From Kiloniella sp. EL199 (GTDB lineage: Bacteria; Pseudomonadota; Alphaproteobacteria; Kiloniellales; Kiloniellaceae), in the NCBI RefSeq assembly GCF_900313065.1, contig NZ_OMPU01000011.1, positions 62,001-126,000 on the forward strand: a stretch of DNA of 64,000 nt, in the 5' to 3' direction. The notes beneath the pieces are model-generated. The model searched no databases, had not been told where the DNA came from, and worked only from the letters and a program-made list of their open reading frames with translations. Made by a program: the position numbers and the translations under genes. Below are positions 47,718 to 56,674 of this stretch, piece by piece. The first letter of the stretch is position 1, and the number at the start of each line of letters is the position of its first letter.

Positions 47718-48695
47718 CTAAACAACGGGATCAATTGGGTGATCAGGCAAATCCAGTAATAGCTTACGTGCTTGATCACTGTCTTTTTTGATCTGTTCAG
47801 TCAAGGCTGTCAGGCCATCAAACTTCTTTTCAGGGCGCAGATATTCCACGATTTGCACCCGAAGGTCCATATCATAAATATCTTCGTCAAAATCAAAGAT
47901 AAAAACTTCTAGATTAACGCCTTCACCATCAATCGTCGGACGCACACCAATGTTTGCTACACCATTGTACCAATAGGTTAATCCGAAACCTTCAACACCG
48001 GCTTTGGCAACACGCACGGCATAAACACCCAGACTGGGAACAAGATAATGTTCCATGGATAGATTCGCAGTTGGAAAACCAATGGTCCTTCCGCGCTTAA
48101 ATCCACGCATTACAGTGCCATCAATTTCCCAGTAGCGACCGAGAATTCTTGCTGCATCTGATGGTTTACCCGCTTTGAGATATTCGCGAATACGCGATGA
48201 TGACAACACGACGTCGTTTTTATCTTCCACCAATGTCGCAGCAGTCACGCCAAAACCATGCTCTGTCCCCATGGCTTCAAGAAGGGCGGCATTGCCTTGG
48301 CGATCTTTGCCAAAACAGAAATCCCCCCCAATGACCAAATGTCTAGCCCCAAGATCACGTACCAAAGTCTCTAACACAAATGATTCGGCTGACTGCTTGG
48401 CAAAATCGAGAGTGAAATCCTGAATATATACGTGATCAACCCCAACCTTTTTCAAAGCATGTGCTTTCGCAATCATTGGCGTCAATCGAAAGCAAGGTTG
48501 ATCAGGCTTAAACAGTGATCGAGGATGAGGCTCAAAAGTCAAAACAGCCAAAGGGCGATTCAATTTTTCCGCAATCATCCTTGCCTGACGAATCACAGCT
48601 TGATGCCCCAAGTGAACGCCATCAAAGTTGCCAATGGCAACAACGGCTCCCCGCGCATCATCCGGTAGATTGGTGAAGTTATGAAAAACTGCCAT
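47718..48695 (-). CDS. ribF: Bifunctional riboflavin kinase / FMN adenylyltransferase
   Basis: Makes FMN and FAD from riboflavin. It has 325 residues. The N-terminal nucleotidyltransferase has AIGNFDGVHLGHQAVI and VIGGDFCFGKDRQG, and the SSSRIREYLKAG loop follows. The C-terminal kinase domain has VMRGFKRGRTIGFPTANL and the NIGVRPT block. It is the first gene of the ribF-ileS-lspA-bamF series. Confidence 0.97.
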   Translation of the reverse strand: MAVFHNFTNLPDDARGAVVAIGNFDGVHLGHQAVIRQARMIAEKLNRPLAVLTFEPHPRSLFKPDQPCFRLTPMIAKAHALKKVGVDHVYIQDFTLDFAKQSAESFVLETLVRDLGARHLVIGGDFCFGKDRQGNAALLEAMGTEHGFGVTAATLVEDKNDVVLSSSRIREYLKAGKPSDAARILGRYWEIDGTVMRGFKRGRTIGFPTANLSMEHYLVPSLGVYAVRVAKAGVEGFGLTYWYNGVANIGVRPTIDGEGVNLEVFIFDFDEDIYDMDLRVQIVEYLRPEKKFDGLTALTEQIKKDSDQARKLLLDLPDHPIDPVV

Positions 48696-48829
48696 TTATT
48701 AACCTAGGCTTTCAGCCTCTGAGCTCCAGAAATATTCTCTAATGCAGACGACGACAGATACTCACGGCGGGTTTCTTACATTGCAACCGCACCATAGATG
48801 CATCCGAAAGGCCTATGAATACTAGGTCA

Positions 48830-48862
48830 AAGGCTGCTTGAAAACAGCCTTATAGTTTTTTT
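48830..48862 (+). terminator. Terminator-like hairpin in the ribF-maoC gap
   Basis: AAGGCTG (48830-48836) and CAGCCTT (48845-48851) pair around an 8-base loop. On the plus strand ATAG and then seven T follow. No plus-strand gene is recognised upstream within 48696-48829, so it may end an unrecognised small RNA, or serve the minus-strand MaoC gene as a weak element. Confidence 0.4.
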
Positions 48863-48887
48863 ATCAAAAGATCTGGCAATCAGGGTC

Positions 48888-49319
48888 CTATTGGTCACGC
48901 GAAGACACCATAACGATTGCTTCACCATCAAGCACATCTTTTCCTCTGACCTGGCAAAGCGTTTCCAGAATAACGCGTTTTTTGGATACCATTATTTCTT
49001 TCACCCGCACAATAGCCGTAACAGTATCACCAATTCGAACGGGCCCCTTGAACCTGAGGGATTGGGAGAGATAAATACACCCCGGTCCCGGTAGTCGTGT
49101 GCCTAAAACGGTCGAAAGGTAAGATGCCGTGAGCATTCCGTGCGCAATACGCCCTTCAAAAACACTCTTCTTTGCGGCCTCTTCATCAATATGAACGGGG
49201 TTGTTATCGCCGGACACTCCTGCAAACAAAACAATATCAGCTTCGGTAACTGTCTTGGAAAACGAAGCTGCCATTCCCTCACTCAGATCTTCAATGTAAT
49301 ACCCTTGTTGCCCGAACAT
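48888..49319 (-). CDS. MaoC family (R)-specific enoyl-CoA hydratase-like protein
   Basis: A 143-residue hot-dog-fold protein. The catalytic hydratase motif is FAGVSGDNNPVHIDEEAA (Asp and His), with GRIAHGMLTASYLS and LSQSLRFKGPVRIGDTV. It resembles PhaJ-type (R)-hydratases that act on enoyl-CoA in fatty acid or polyhydroxyalkanoate metabolism. It stands alone, so the substrate is unknown. Confidence 0.93.
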   Translation of the reverse strand: MFGQQGYYIEDLSEGMAASFSKTVTEADIVLFAGVSGDNNPVHIDEEAAKKSVFEGRIAHGMLTASYLSTVLGTRLPGPGCIYLSQSLRFKGPVRIGDTVTAIVRVKEIMVSKKRVILETLCQVRGKDVLDGEAIVMVSSRDQ

Positions 49320-49558
49320 AAGCTCTTCCCTTCGCCGCAGGTCTATTTTTAAGTTTATTATTCAAACGCTCTTGAGATTTGTATTATTGTTTCTCAAAAA
49401 TCGTTTTTTATATAATTTCACAAAAATTACGTCTTTTCGCATATGCAAACAAGTATTATTTTGCACTGCACCATAATGAATTAAATAGACGAACAGCCTT
49501 TGGCAGTTTTTTAATAATCAGCTAAGATGCAAGCATCTTTTATATAAAGGTTTATCCA

Positions 49559-49993
49559 GTGCGACCATTCATTAGGACACTTACAATAATTTCAACCCTA
49601 CTAATGCTCACAGCTTGTGGCCCGAATAAGCAGGCAAACCTGATAACAAGTACTTTACCTGCAATTTCCCCTGAAAGTGCTCGTGTATATTTTTACCGCT
49701 CCCAAGTTCCTTTTCTCGCAGCCATCGAACCTGAGTTCCTGGTGAATGGAAAGTCCGTGGGGATAGCTAAAATAAATCAGGTTCTTTACCGTGATGCCGA
49801 ACCCGGCAACTATGAAATCAAAATATCATCTGATATCAAGAACCCAATATTGATACTCTTGAAACCGGGTGAGGCACGTTATTTTAAAGCTTATGGCACA
49901 ACGTCAGTTATCCGTAGCCATCATGCAATCAAAGAAATTCCGGAAGACCAAGCCCTAAAGGAAATTCAGGGGCAAAAGCTTTTAGCCCCTTGA
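49559..49993 (+). CDS. DUF2846 family lipoprotein
   Basis: A 144-residue predicted lipoprotein starting at GTG 49559. The signal peptide ends in the lipobox LTAC, followed by GPN. The mature part has the DUF2846 pattern ARVYFYRSQ, then VNGKSVGIAKINQVLYRDAEPGNYEIKIS, a compact beta domain. The family function is unknown. An AT-rich 239-base region precedes it, and no partner gene is adjacent. Confidence 0.85.
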   Translation: MRPFIRTLTIISTLLMLTACGPNKQANLITSTLPAISPESARVYFYRSQVPFLAAIEPEFLVNGKSVGIAKINQVLYRDAEPGNYEIKISSDIKNPILILLKPGEARYFKAYGTTSVIRSHHAIKEIPEDQALKEIQGQKLLAP

Positions 49994-50120
49994 TCAAAAC
50001 CAGAGTTAACTTTTTTGGCGCGGTGAAAGATATTTGGCAGGATCAGATCGCCCAATGCAATTGAACAAAATCATTCTATTTGTAAGCGTGATGACGAATA
50101 GAGAAGAGATCGCCGACAGG

Positions 50121-51713
50121 TTAGCCAACCTCTCTCTCAAGAACAGCCGCAAAGAACCCATCAGTATCATTTACTGCCGGGCTTAAACGAAGCATGTCGC
50201 CCATCGTCTCGGGCATAGGTGTCGGCATTTTCTTTTGCCAAATACCGTTTACAGGTACCAGTTTAAAATCAGGGCGGGAACGAAGCAATTTTGCAACCTG
50301 ATCTTCATTTTCAACAGGCAAGAGAGAACAAGTTGCATAGACCAGACGCCCACCCGGCTTAACCAGACGGGCAGCAGACGTCAGAATACTTTCCTGTAAC
50401 GCGACCAGTTCCTCCAGATCTTTTTCATCCCTGCGCCATTTCGAATCAGGGGCGCGACGCCAGGAACCTGTGCCACTACAAGGCGCATCGACAAGAACGC
50501 GATCAAATTTCCCTTTATTCTTTTTAACCCAGGGATCTCGTTCACTGTCCAAGACTTTCCGCTCCGCATTGAAAACACCGGCGCGCTTCAACCTTTGTGC
50601 CGCACGGGCCAAACGCTTGTTATGGACATCAGCAGCAATAAGTTGCCCGCGATTATCCATTTCGGCTGCCAAAGCCAATGTTTTACCACCTGCTCCGGCA
50701 CAGAAATCAATAACCCGTTGCCCCGGTTCCACTGCAACCATTGCCGCCAGAACCTGTGATCCAGCATCCTGTATCTCGAACTCACCACGCTCGTAGAAAG
50801 GTAAATGTGCCTTCCGTCCAGCGTCGGTAATTCGCAAACCATGAGGAAGCCAATCGAGTTTTTCGACCTTACACCCTGCCTTTTCCAATCTTGGAATCAG
50901 GTCGTCGCGATTCCCCTTGAAAGGATTAACCCTGATATCCAGTGGAGCTGGTTCTCGCAAAGCGTCAAGTTCTTCAGAAAAACGATCTCCAAAGACCTCA
51001 CGTAACCCCTTTTCCGCCCAGGCAGGGCATTCAAGAGTAACGGCCTCTGGCATGGTTTCATCGGCAAGACGTTTTCCATCCATCGCGCTCAACGCGCGGG
51101 CTTCAGAATCGGTCAAACGCTTGAGGTATCCACCACCACCTTTGCAAAAATGCGTAATATCCTGAACATTCTTACCATGGGTAAGAACAAGATCCGCAAG
51201 AAGGAGTTTACGTACTTGTGGTGTTTGTCCGTTAATTTCCAGCCACCATAACAAGCGACGATAACGACGCACCACCCCCCATACCATATCGCGGATACGA
51301 GCGTGATCACGTGGGGTTAAACGCCCCTTTATGTTCGAAAAATGTGCCGCAAGTGCCCGATCAATAGGACTATCAGAATTCGTGGCTTCTTCCAAAACAG
51401 CCAAGACGTGAAACAATAGTCGTCCCATTGGCAAGTCAACGCGCTCTGCACCTCGTGCCAATCTTGCGCCACTTTTCACCGGCTCAACATCTGAGCGCTT
51501 TGTATAGAAGTTTCTCTCACCAGACGGGTTTCGCTCTTTCTCGCGATCATCTCGAGTTCTATTATGCTGTCGCTTCTTTTGATGATCGCTCTTACGTCGA
51601 TGTTCCGTGTCTTTGTCATGCTTTTGCGCAAGGAATCTTTCTTTACGCGCCTGCTGTTTTTCAGAACGTACCTTACTACCAGTAGAATTTTTATCACCAG
51701 ATTGATCAGACAC
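50121..51713 (-). CDS. RsmB/NOP family RNA cytosine methyltransferase
   Basis: Makes m5C in rRNA or tRNA. It has 530 residues. An N-terminal ~80-residue extension is very rich in Lys, Arg, Asp and Glu. A NusB-like RNA-binding region follows (HVLAVLEEATNSDSPIDRALAAHFSN). The catalytic domain has FCAGAGGKTLALAAEM, the VDAPCSGTGSWRR motif and the catalytic ATCSLLPVENEDQV. Assignment to RsmB itself (C967 of 16S rRNA) is likely but not certain. Confidence 0.92.
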   Translation of the reverse strand: MSDQSGDKNSTGSKVRSEKQQARKERFLAQKHDKDTEHRRKSDHQKKRQHNRTRDDREKERNPSGERNFYTKRSDVEPVKSGARLARGAERVDLPMGRLLFHVLAVLEEATNSDSPIDRALAAHFSNIKGRLTPRDHARIRDMVWGVVRRYRRLLWWLEINGQTPQVRKLLLADLVLTHGKNVQDITHFCKGGGGYLKRLTDSEARALSAMDGKRLADETMPEAVTLECPAWAEKGLREVFGDRFSEELDALREPAPLDIRVNPFKGNRDDLIPRLEKAGCKVEKLDWLPHGLRITDAGRKAHLPFYERGEFEIQDAGSQVLAAMVAVEPGQRVIDFCAGAGGKTLALAAEMDNRGQLIAADVHNKRLARAAQRLKRAGVFNAERKVLDSERDPWVKKNKGKFDRVLVDAPCSGTGSWRRAPDSKWRRDEKDLEELVALQESILTSAARLVKPGGRLVYATCSLLPVENEDQVAKLLRSRPDFKLVPVNGIWQKKMPTPMPETMGDMLRLSPAVNDTDGFFAAVLEREVG

Positions 51714-51722
51714 AGTACGCTC

Positions 51723-52067
51723 CTAAAAGCCCAAAAGGGCTTGTTCGGTTTTGGTAAATCCGACAATGACACCTTGCGGAGTATCAAAAACCGGGCGTTT
51801 AATGAGTGTAGGGTTTTCCAGCATCAAATCACGAGCAACAGCCTCATTCACTGAGTTTTTGATACCGTCTGATAAGTTACGCCAGGTCGTGCCTCTTTTA
51901 TTAAGAAGCTTTTCCCACCCTACCGCAACAATCCACTTGTCAAGGTTATCGGAAGACAGACCATCTACACGGAAATCACTATATTGGTGATCAAGACCTG
52001 CTGCAGATAATGTTTTGAGTGCCTTCCTGCATGTATCACAGTTCTTAATTCCATAAATATTGATCAT
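51723..52067 (-). CDS. ArsC/YffB family thioredoxin-fold protein
   Basis: A 114-residue arsenate-reductase-like protein with the CxxC-type site in YGIKNCDTCRKALKTL. The ATG at 52067 is preferred: it gives the usual N-terminus MINIYGIKNC and has GGAAAG upstream. It lacks the neighbours of a true arsenic operon, so it fits the YffB/Spx-like group of uncertain substrate better than arsenate reductase. It lies 9 bases upstream of the RsmB-like gene on the same strand. Confidence 0.88.
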   Translation of the reverse strand: MINIYGIKNCDTCRKALKTLSAAGLDHQYSDFRVDGLSSDNLDKWIVAVGWEKLLNKRGTTWRNLSDGIKNSVNEAVARDLMLENPTLIKRPVFDTPQGVIVGFTKTEQALLGF

Positions 52068-52157
52068 CAGTCTTTCCGTTTTGAATAAATTCTGACACCT
52101 AGGTAAACTTCTGGTCGCGAAATGCAAGCGAAGTTGTCATTTCATCAAACATAGCAC

Positions 52158-52850
52158 CTAACCGAATTTCGCAGTTCTTCTATTTTGCATGAGAATTTTT
52201 GTTGCCAAATCTGTTCCTATTGCAGCCATTAGAACAGCCTGAAGATCCTTGTCTTTATGATAAAGTTTTTCAAGGACTGATCGCTCCCAAACCAGACATT
52301 TTGTCCTTTCGCGTGTCGTAACCGTTGCGCCAGCTTTTTCCATTGTCAAAAAAGACATTTCGCCAGCAAATTGTCCGACCCCAATTTCACCAACCCGTCT
52401 ATGCCTGACAGACACAAAAGCCTTTCCTTTAAACAAAAGAAACAATCTGTCCGGACATTCTCCTTCAAAGAGAAGGGTTTCCCCTTGCTCATACTCTGTC
52501 CAATGGGATGCACTAAAAAGCCGTTTGACAAACACACGTTCCATGGACGGGAATGCTATGTCTTTTAGAAACTGCTCATCATCGGATAAACATGAACGAC
52601 GTTTTTCCATAATCAAAAGCGTTGAGTGAAACAGGTTCACAGCAATAAGAAGCATATTCCCGGAAAATGAAAGCCACATGGGACCATCTTCAGGCAATAA
52701 TGCTGCAATTGCCATCGCAAACTTGGCCACAATAGTGAGAATTCGCAACCAAAGAATATCACTAACAACAAAAGCAGCAAACGTGAGCAAGAAACCTATC
52801 GCAACAAGAATTTCAGGGCGACTGGAAAGATTTTCCTGTACAAAAGACAT
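52158..52850 (-). CDS. Membrane protein with cyclic-nucleotide-binding-like domain (Popeye-like layout)
   Basis: A 230-residue protein with two or three N-terminal membrane helices (about 13-31, 36-53, 59-82) and a C-terminal cyclic-nucleotide-binding fold (about 105-215). In the phosphate-binding cassette GEMSFL (163-168) is kept, but the following segment reads KAGATV (172-177) where cAMP receptors have PRxATV, so the phosphate-binding Arg is replaced by Ala. The layout recalls Popeye proteins. The ATG at 52850 was chosen for its GGAG. Ligand and role are unknown; it is divergent from the flavoprotein gene. Confidence 0.8.
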   Translation of the reverse strand: MSFVQENLSSRPEILVAIGFLLTFAAFVVSDILWLRILTIVAKFAMAIAALLPEDGPMWLSFSGNMLLIAVNLFHSTLLIMEKRRSCLSDDEQFLKDIAFPSMERVFVKRLFSASHWTEYEQGETLLFEGECPDRLFLLFKGKAFVSVRHRRVGEIGVGQFAGEMSFLTMEKAGATVTTRERTKCLVWERSVLEKLYHKDKDLQAVLMAAIGTDLATKILMQNRRTAKFG

Positions 52851-53061
52851 GGTGCCAACTCCATTCAAATATTGCGCCTGTAAGCTGTGGCTTATCCTTT
52901 AATGAATCTTAGATATGGAATGATCAGGCCTGAATCCTTATTCAAAGCGATCTCAAAACATTGTTACAACTTGGTGTTTTTTCTTAATTCGGGTATTACC
53001 CCGCTTGAACTTTCGAAATCATTACGGCACATCAACCAGTACAAGACCAGAAGAGAACCCC

Positions 53062-54288
53062 ATGCGAGACGCCTACCCAGACACAACGCCAGAAAAAAGA
53101 ACAGAAGAATGGGATGTCATTATCATCGGCGCAGGTGCCGCGGGTCTTATGTGCGCAATTGAGGCTGGCAAACGAGGGCGGCGTGTCCTGGTCATAGACC
53201 ATGCTAAAAAGCTGTGCGAAAAGATCCGCATCTCTGGTGGGGGGCGGTGTAATTTCACCAATATTCACACCACAGCCAGTGACTTTATCTCTGGGAACAA
53301 ACACTTCTGCAAGTCTGCACTGGCACGTTATACGCCCTATGACTTTCTTGATTTAATGGCTAAACATGAAATCAAGTACCATGAAAAAACACTCGGGCAG
53401 TTTTTTTGTGATAACTCTGCACAGGATATTATCGACATGCTGCTCGCAGAATGCCGAGATGCAAATGTTGATATCCAAAACCCGGTATCCGTTAAGGGTG
53501 TTCGCCCCCTACCTGAAAACCCCAATGCACCTAAATTTTCGCTGGAAACCAGTAACGGTACTCTAACCTGCCAATCGCTGGTCATTGCAACGGGGGGACT
53601 TTCTATACCAAAGATCGGCGCCACAGATTTCGGTCACAAAATTGCACGACAATTCGATATTCCCGTTACACCAACCCGTCCAGCCCTTGTTCCCCTAACG
53701 CTGCACGCTGATGACAAGGCCTTCTGCAAAACACTGAGTGGTGTTTCACAAGATTGTATTACATCAGTCAAAAAACAGAGTTTCCGCGAGAATTTGCTTT
53801 TCACTCACCGTGGATTAAGCGGTCCGGCTATCTTGCAAATTTCCTCTTATCTCGAACCAGGAAAGTCACTTTCCATTGACTTATTACCCGGCCAGAACAT
53901 TGAAGAAGTACTCATCGCAGATGCAAACAAAAAAAAGACACTGACCAATGTCTTAGCCCCCTTTATGAGTAAGCGCTTTGCGCAGGAATGGGTAGAAAGG
54001 TTCAGTGAAAACCGAACGCCAGCAGATATGGGCAGCAAAAAACTTCGAGCCGTGGCTGAGGCTATCCATAAGTGGGTCATTAGTCCCTCAGGGGATGAAG
54101 GGTACGCCAAGGCCGAAGTTACGCTTGGTGGCGTAAATACAAAAGATCTTTCATCCAATACCATGGAAAGTAAAACCCGACCCGGCCTCTTTTTTATCGG
54201 CGAGGTCGTTGATGTAACCGGACATCTTGGCGGCTTTAACTTCCAGTGGGCATGGGCATCTGGCCACGCAGCTGGGCAAGCTGTCTAG
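53062..54288 (+). CDS. HI0933/BaiN-like NAD(P)/FAD-dependent oxidoreductase
   Basis: A 408-residue flavoprotein. The Rossmann FAD motif is VIIIGAGAAGLMCAIEAGKRG near residue 20 (split by family glycines), followed by KIRISGGGRCNFTN, the family hallmark. GGVNTKDLSSNTMESKTRPGLFFIGEVVDVTGHLGGFNFQWAWASGHAAG (read in parts) closes the FAD site. The reaction of this family is not settled. The ATG at 53062 has AGAAGAG upstream; an upstream TTG was rejected. Confidence 0.9.
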   Translation: MRDAYPDTTPEKRTEEWDVIIIGAGAAGLMCAIEAGKRGRRVLVIDHAKKLCEKIRISGGGRCNFTNIHTTASDFISGNKHFCKSALARYTPYDFLDLMAKHEIKYHEKTLGQFFCDNSAQDIIDMLLAECRDANVDIQNPVSVKGVRPLPENPNAPKFSLETSNGTLTCQSLVIATGGLSIPKIGATDFGHKIARQFDIPVTPTRPALVPLTLHADDKAFCKTLSGVSQDCITSVKKQSFRENLLFTHRGLSGPAILQISSYLEPGKSLSIDLLPGQNIEEVLIADANKKKTLTNVLAPFMSKRFAQEWVERFSENRTPADMGSKKLRAVAEAIHKWVISPSGDEGYAKAEVTLGGVNTKDLSSNTMESKTRPGLFFIGEVVDVTGHLGGFNFQWAWASGHAAGQAV

Positions 54289-54296
54289 GTCGTTTA

Positions 54297-55232
54297 TTAA
54301 TACCCGACAGATCGTTCAACCTGCTTTGATATCTGCCCTGTTTTTCTATAGTTCGCAATATTGCCAGCAACAATATCAACAGCGGTTCCAGGGTTGGTTG
54401 GTGCTGCGACGTGCGGTAAAAGTGTGATATGTGGGTGCCGCCACAAAGGGTTGTTCGCCGGAAGAGGTTCTTGAGAAAAGACATCAAGCACTGCATGGGA
54501 CAGTTGCCCACTATCCAACGCCGCAAGAACATCGCTCTCTACCTGATGTCCGCCACGACCAAAATTAATCAAGCCAGCGCCTTTGGGAAGCTGTGAAAAC
54601 AAATTCTCAGACAGTATCCCCACCGTCTCTGGTGTCAGAGGCAACAAATTAACCAACATGTCCAACCCAACAAGGAATTCGCTGAGATTGTCTTGCCCAG
54701 CATAACACTCAACACCTTCAATATTTTTTTGCGACCTGCTCCATCCACGAACATTAAACCCCAATGCCCGCAGCTGTCGTGCAGATGCGACACCCATTTC
54801 CCCAAGTCCAAGAATACCTATCGTACGGTCAGATGATCGTAGCAATTCATGTTGCCACCATTCCTGACGCTGTTGTTGCAAAGCGTAGCGTGGCAGATCA
54901 CGATGCAAAGCCAAAACATGTGTTGCCGTTGCTTCAGCCATAGCCGCCGATAAAGTCGGATCAATCAAACGAACAAGGGGAACATTCTCGGGCAAGGTTG
55001 GATCAACCAGTAATGCATCTACCCCCGCCCACAAACTCTGGATCCATTTTAAATTGGAAAGTGTATGCAACACCTCCCGAGGCGGGTTGGCAACAATTGC
55101 GATATCAATCTCGGCTTTGTTATTTAGCTCAGGCAAAATAACAATATCTTCTTCTGGCAAGGCAGATCTAAGCTTGCTCGACCACATGGCCTCTTCTTTG
55201 GAAGAGACAGATGTCAGCAACAGAATACTCAT
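54297..55232 (-). CDS. ghrA: D-2-hydroxyacid dehydrogenase, GhrA-like
   Basis: NAD(P)H-dependent reductase of the glyoxylate/hydroxypyruvate type. It has 311 residues. The nucleotide motif is GILGLGEMGVASARQLRALG, with WSRSQK after it. Catalytic residues are in INFGRGGHQVESD (Arg), VFSQEPLP (Glu) and LPHVAAPT (His). It starts in an ATGA overlap with the VOC-family gene, and both are divergent from a LysR regulator that probably controls them. Confidence 0.9.
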   Translation of the reverse strand: MSILLLTSVSSKEEAMWSSKLRSALPEEDIVILPELNNKAEIDIAIVANPPREVLHTLSNLKWIQSLWAGVDALLVDPTLPENVPLVRLIDPTLSAAMAEATATHVLALHRDLPRYALQQQRQEWWQHELLRSSDRTIGILGLGEMGVASARQLRALGFNVRGWSRSQKNIEGVECYAGQDNLSEFLVGLDMLVNLLPLTPETVGILSENLFSQLPKGAGLINFGRGGHQVESDVLAALDSGQLSHAVLDVFSQEPLPANNPLWRHPHITLLPHVAAPTNPGTAVDIVAGNIANYRKTGQISKQVERSVGY

Positions 55233-55645
55233 GACGCAAAAACCTTATCCATAGACTTAAAGCCCTTAATCTCTATTGGATTACCAGATGGATCAAAGAA
55301 AAACATTGTCCACTGTTCTCCAGCTTCATCTTCAAAACGCACCATAGGCTCCAATAAAAACTCAATCCCAGCCTGTTTAAGCTTTTCAGCTATACAAACC
55401 CAATCCTTGTGTTCAAGGATCACTCCAAGATGCGGCATGGGCACCAGATGTTCGCCAACCCTTCCCGTTGCTTGCACATCAAAAGGCGTACCAAGATGCA
55501 AAGAGATTTCATGACCAAAAAAATCATAATCCACCCAACTGTCAGATGATCGCCCCTCTTCGCAGCCAAGAACACCGCCGTAAAAAGAACGCGCTTCATC
55601 CAGATCCCGAACATTATACGCTAAATGAAAAAGGCTTCGCATCAT
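55229..55645 (-). CDS. VOC superfamily (glyoxalase/dioxygenase fold) protein
   Basis: A 138-residue protein with the paired beta-alpha-beta-beta-beta units of the VOC fold: FHLAYNVRDLDEARSFYGGVLGC at the N-terminus, and MFFFDPSGNPIEIKGF with a metal-ligand Glu near the end. A GGGGAG site precedes the ATG at 55645. It is the first gene of the VOC-ghrA pair. The substrate is unknown; ring-cleavage, lyase and binding roles all occur in this fold. Confidence 0.9.
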   Translation of the reverse strand: MMRSLFHLAYNVRDLDEARSFYGGVLGCEEGRSSDSWVDYDFFGHEISLHLGTPFDVQATGRVGEHLVPMPHLGVILEHKDWVCIAEKLKQAGIEFLLEPMVRFEDEAGEQWTMFFFDPSGNPIEIKGFKSMDKVFAS

Positions 55646-55709
55646 GAACTCCCCTAATGAGCCAGAACCAAAATTATTGTTTAAATACTACCTAGCATGA
55701 GGAAGAAAT

Positions 55710-55730
55710 AACAATTACTGTATTATTGTT
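55710..55730. promoter_or_regulatory. Candidate LysR operator in a divergent promoter
   Basis: A perfect inverted repeat AACAAT-N9-ATTGTT lies 17 bases before the LysR start, within the 102-base gap between divergent genes. It fits the T-N11-A style of LysR sites. ATTATTGTT also occurs at 55673-55681, 49 bases upstream of its copy in this site. Confidence 0.55.
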
Positions 55731-55747
55731 TCTTTAAACAACAGGAT

Positions 55748-56674
55748 ATGTTTGTTTTGAATAGTAATTTTCTTCGAAGCCTGATCGCCTTATCACAAGA
55801 AGGGTCTATCGCCCGGGCAGCTCAATCTCAGGGCCTCACCCCCACAGCTATAAGTCAGCGAATAAAAGCCCTTGAAGAACAGATGGGATGTTGTCTGACC
55901 ATAAGATCTGGCAAAACTGTTCAACTGACAGAAGCAGGACAACGCATTCTGCCCTACACAAAACAGTTACTCAGGGCTGAACAAGATTTGGTAAACAGCT
56001 TAAATCAGGATCGGATATCCGGGCGGTTAGAGCTTGGTGTCATCTCCACAGCGATGACAAGCATGATACCCGGCGCATTAAATCTTTTACAAAATGATCA
56101 ACACGATCTGGATATCAAGCTACACCCCGGCACATCAAAACAACTCTACAATCAACTGCTTTCAGACGATCTGGACGCAATTATTATCAGCGCGCCGCCA
56201 TTTTCCCTGCCAAAAGAATTTAAAGTCAAGACCATAACCCAGGAGCCACTTTGCCTTATCAGTGCAAAAGGATCTTTACCAGAACATACGCAACAAAAAG
56301 CCTGTACCGAACTTCCAGAACTTCCTGCTGAGTTAATCAATAGGCTACGGAAAAAACCCTTTATCCGCTATGACCACCGAGCATGGGGTGGCAAGCTGGT
56401 CACACAGTTTTTACGTGACCATAAAATGTCGGTTCATGATTTTTGTGAACTGGATGCTTTAGAAGCCATAACCGTCCTCGTAAACTCAGACCTTGGCTTC
56501 GCTCTTATTCCTGATTGGCGAGGCCCTTGGCCTGAAGATCTGAAGCTAAACAAAATCACAATCACAAATACACGCTATTATAGAAAAACAATTTTATTGC
56601 GAAAAACTTCGACAGCGAAAGAAACCGCTATTTCCTACTTTGAAAAATTACTTAATTCTCTTCAAACTAGATAG
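55748..56674 (+). CDS. LysR family transcriptional regulator
   Basis: A 308-residue regulator. The N-terminal winged helix-turn-helix is FLRSLIALSQEGSIARAAQSQGLTPTAISQRIKALEEQMG (read in parts), followed by the linker helix and a periplasmic-binding-type effector domain (ELGVISTAMTSMIPGAL onward). It is divergent from the VOC-ghrA genes with a palindromic site between, so it probably regulates them and itself. Its 3' end overlaps the convergent membrane-protein gene by 13 bases. Confidence 0.93.
   Translation: MFVLNSNFLRSLIALSQEGSIARAAQSQGLTPTAISQRIKALEEQMGCCLTIRSGKTVQLTEAGQRILPYTKQLLRAEQDLVNSLNQDRISGRLELGVISTAMTSMIPGALNLLQNDQHDLDIKLHPGTSKQLYNQLLSDDLDAIIISAPPFSLPKEFKVKTITQEPLCLISAKGSLPEHTQQKACTELPELPAELINRLRKKPFIRYDHRAWGGKLVTQFLRDHKMSVHDFCELDALEAITVLVNSDLGFALIPDWRGPWPEDLKLNKITITNTRYYRKTILLRKTSTAKETAISYFEKLLNSLQTR

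Noticed and set aside
49380-49394. A 15-base match TGTATTATTGTTTCT shared with the LysR promoter at 55719-55733
   Set aside because: In AT-rich intergenic DNA a chance match of this length within 64 kb is not unlikely, and the genes are unrelated.
51723-52067. Reading the ArsC-like gene as an arsenic-resistance arsenate reductase
   Set aside because: No ArsR, ArsB or Acr3 gene lies nearby, and the sequence fits the YffB/Spx-like branch better.
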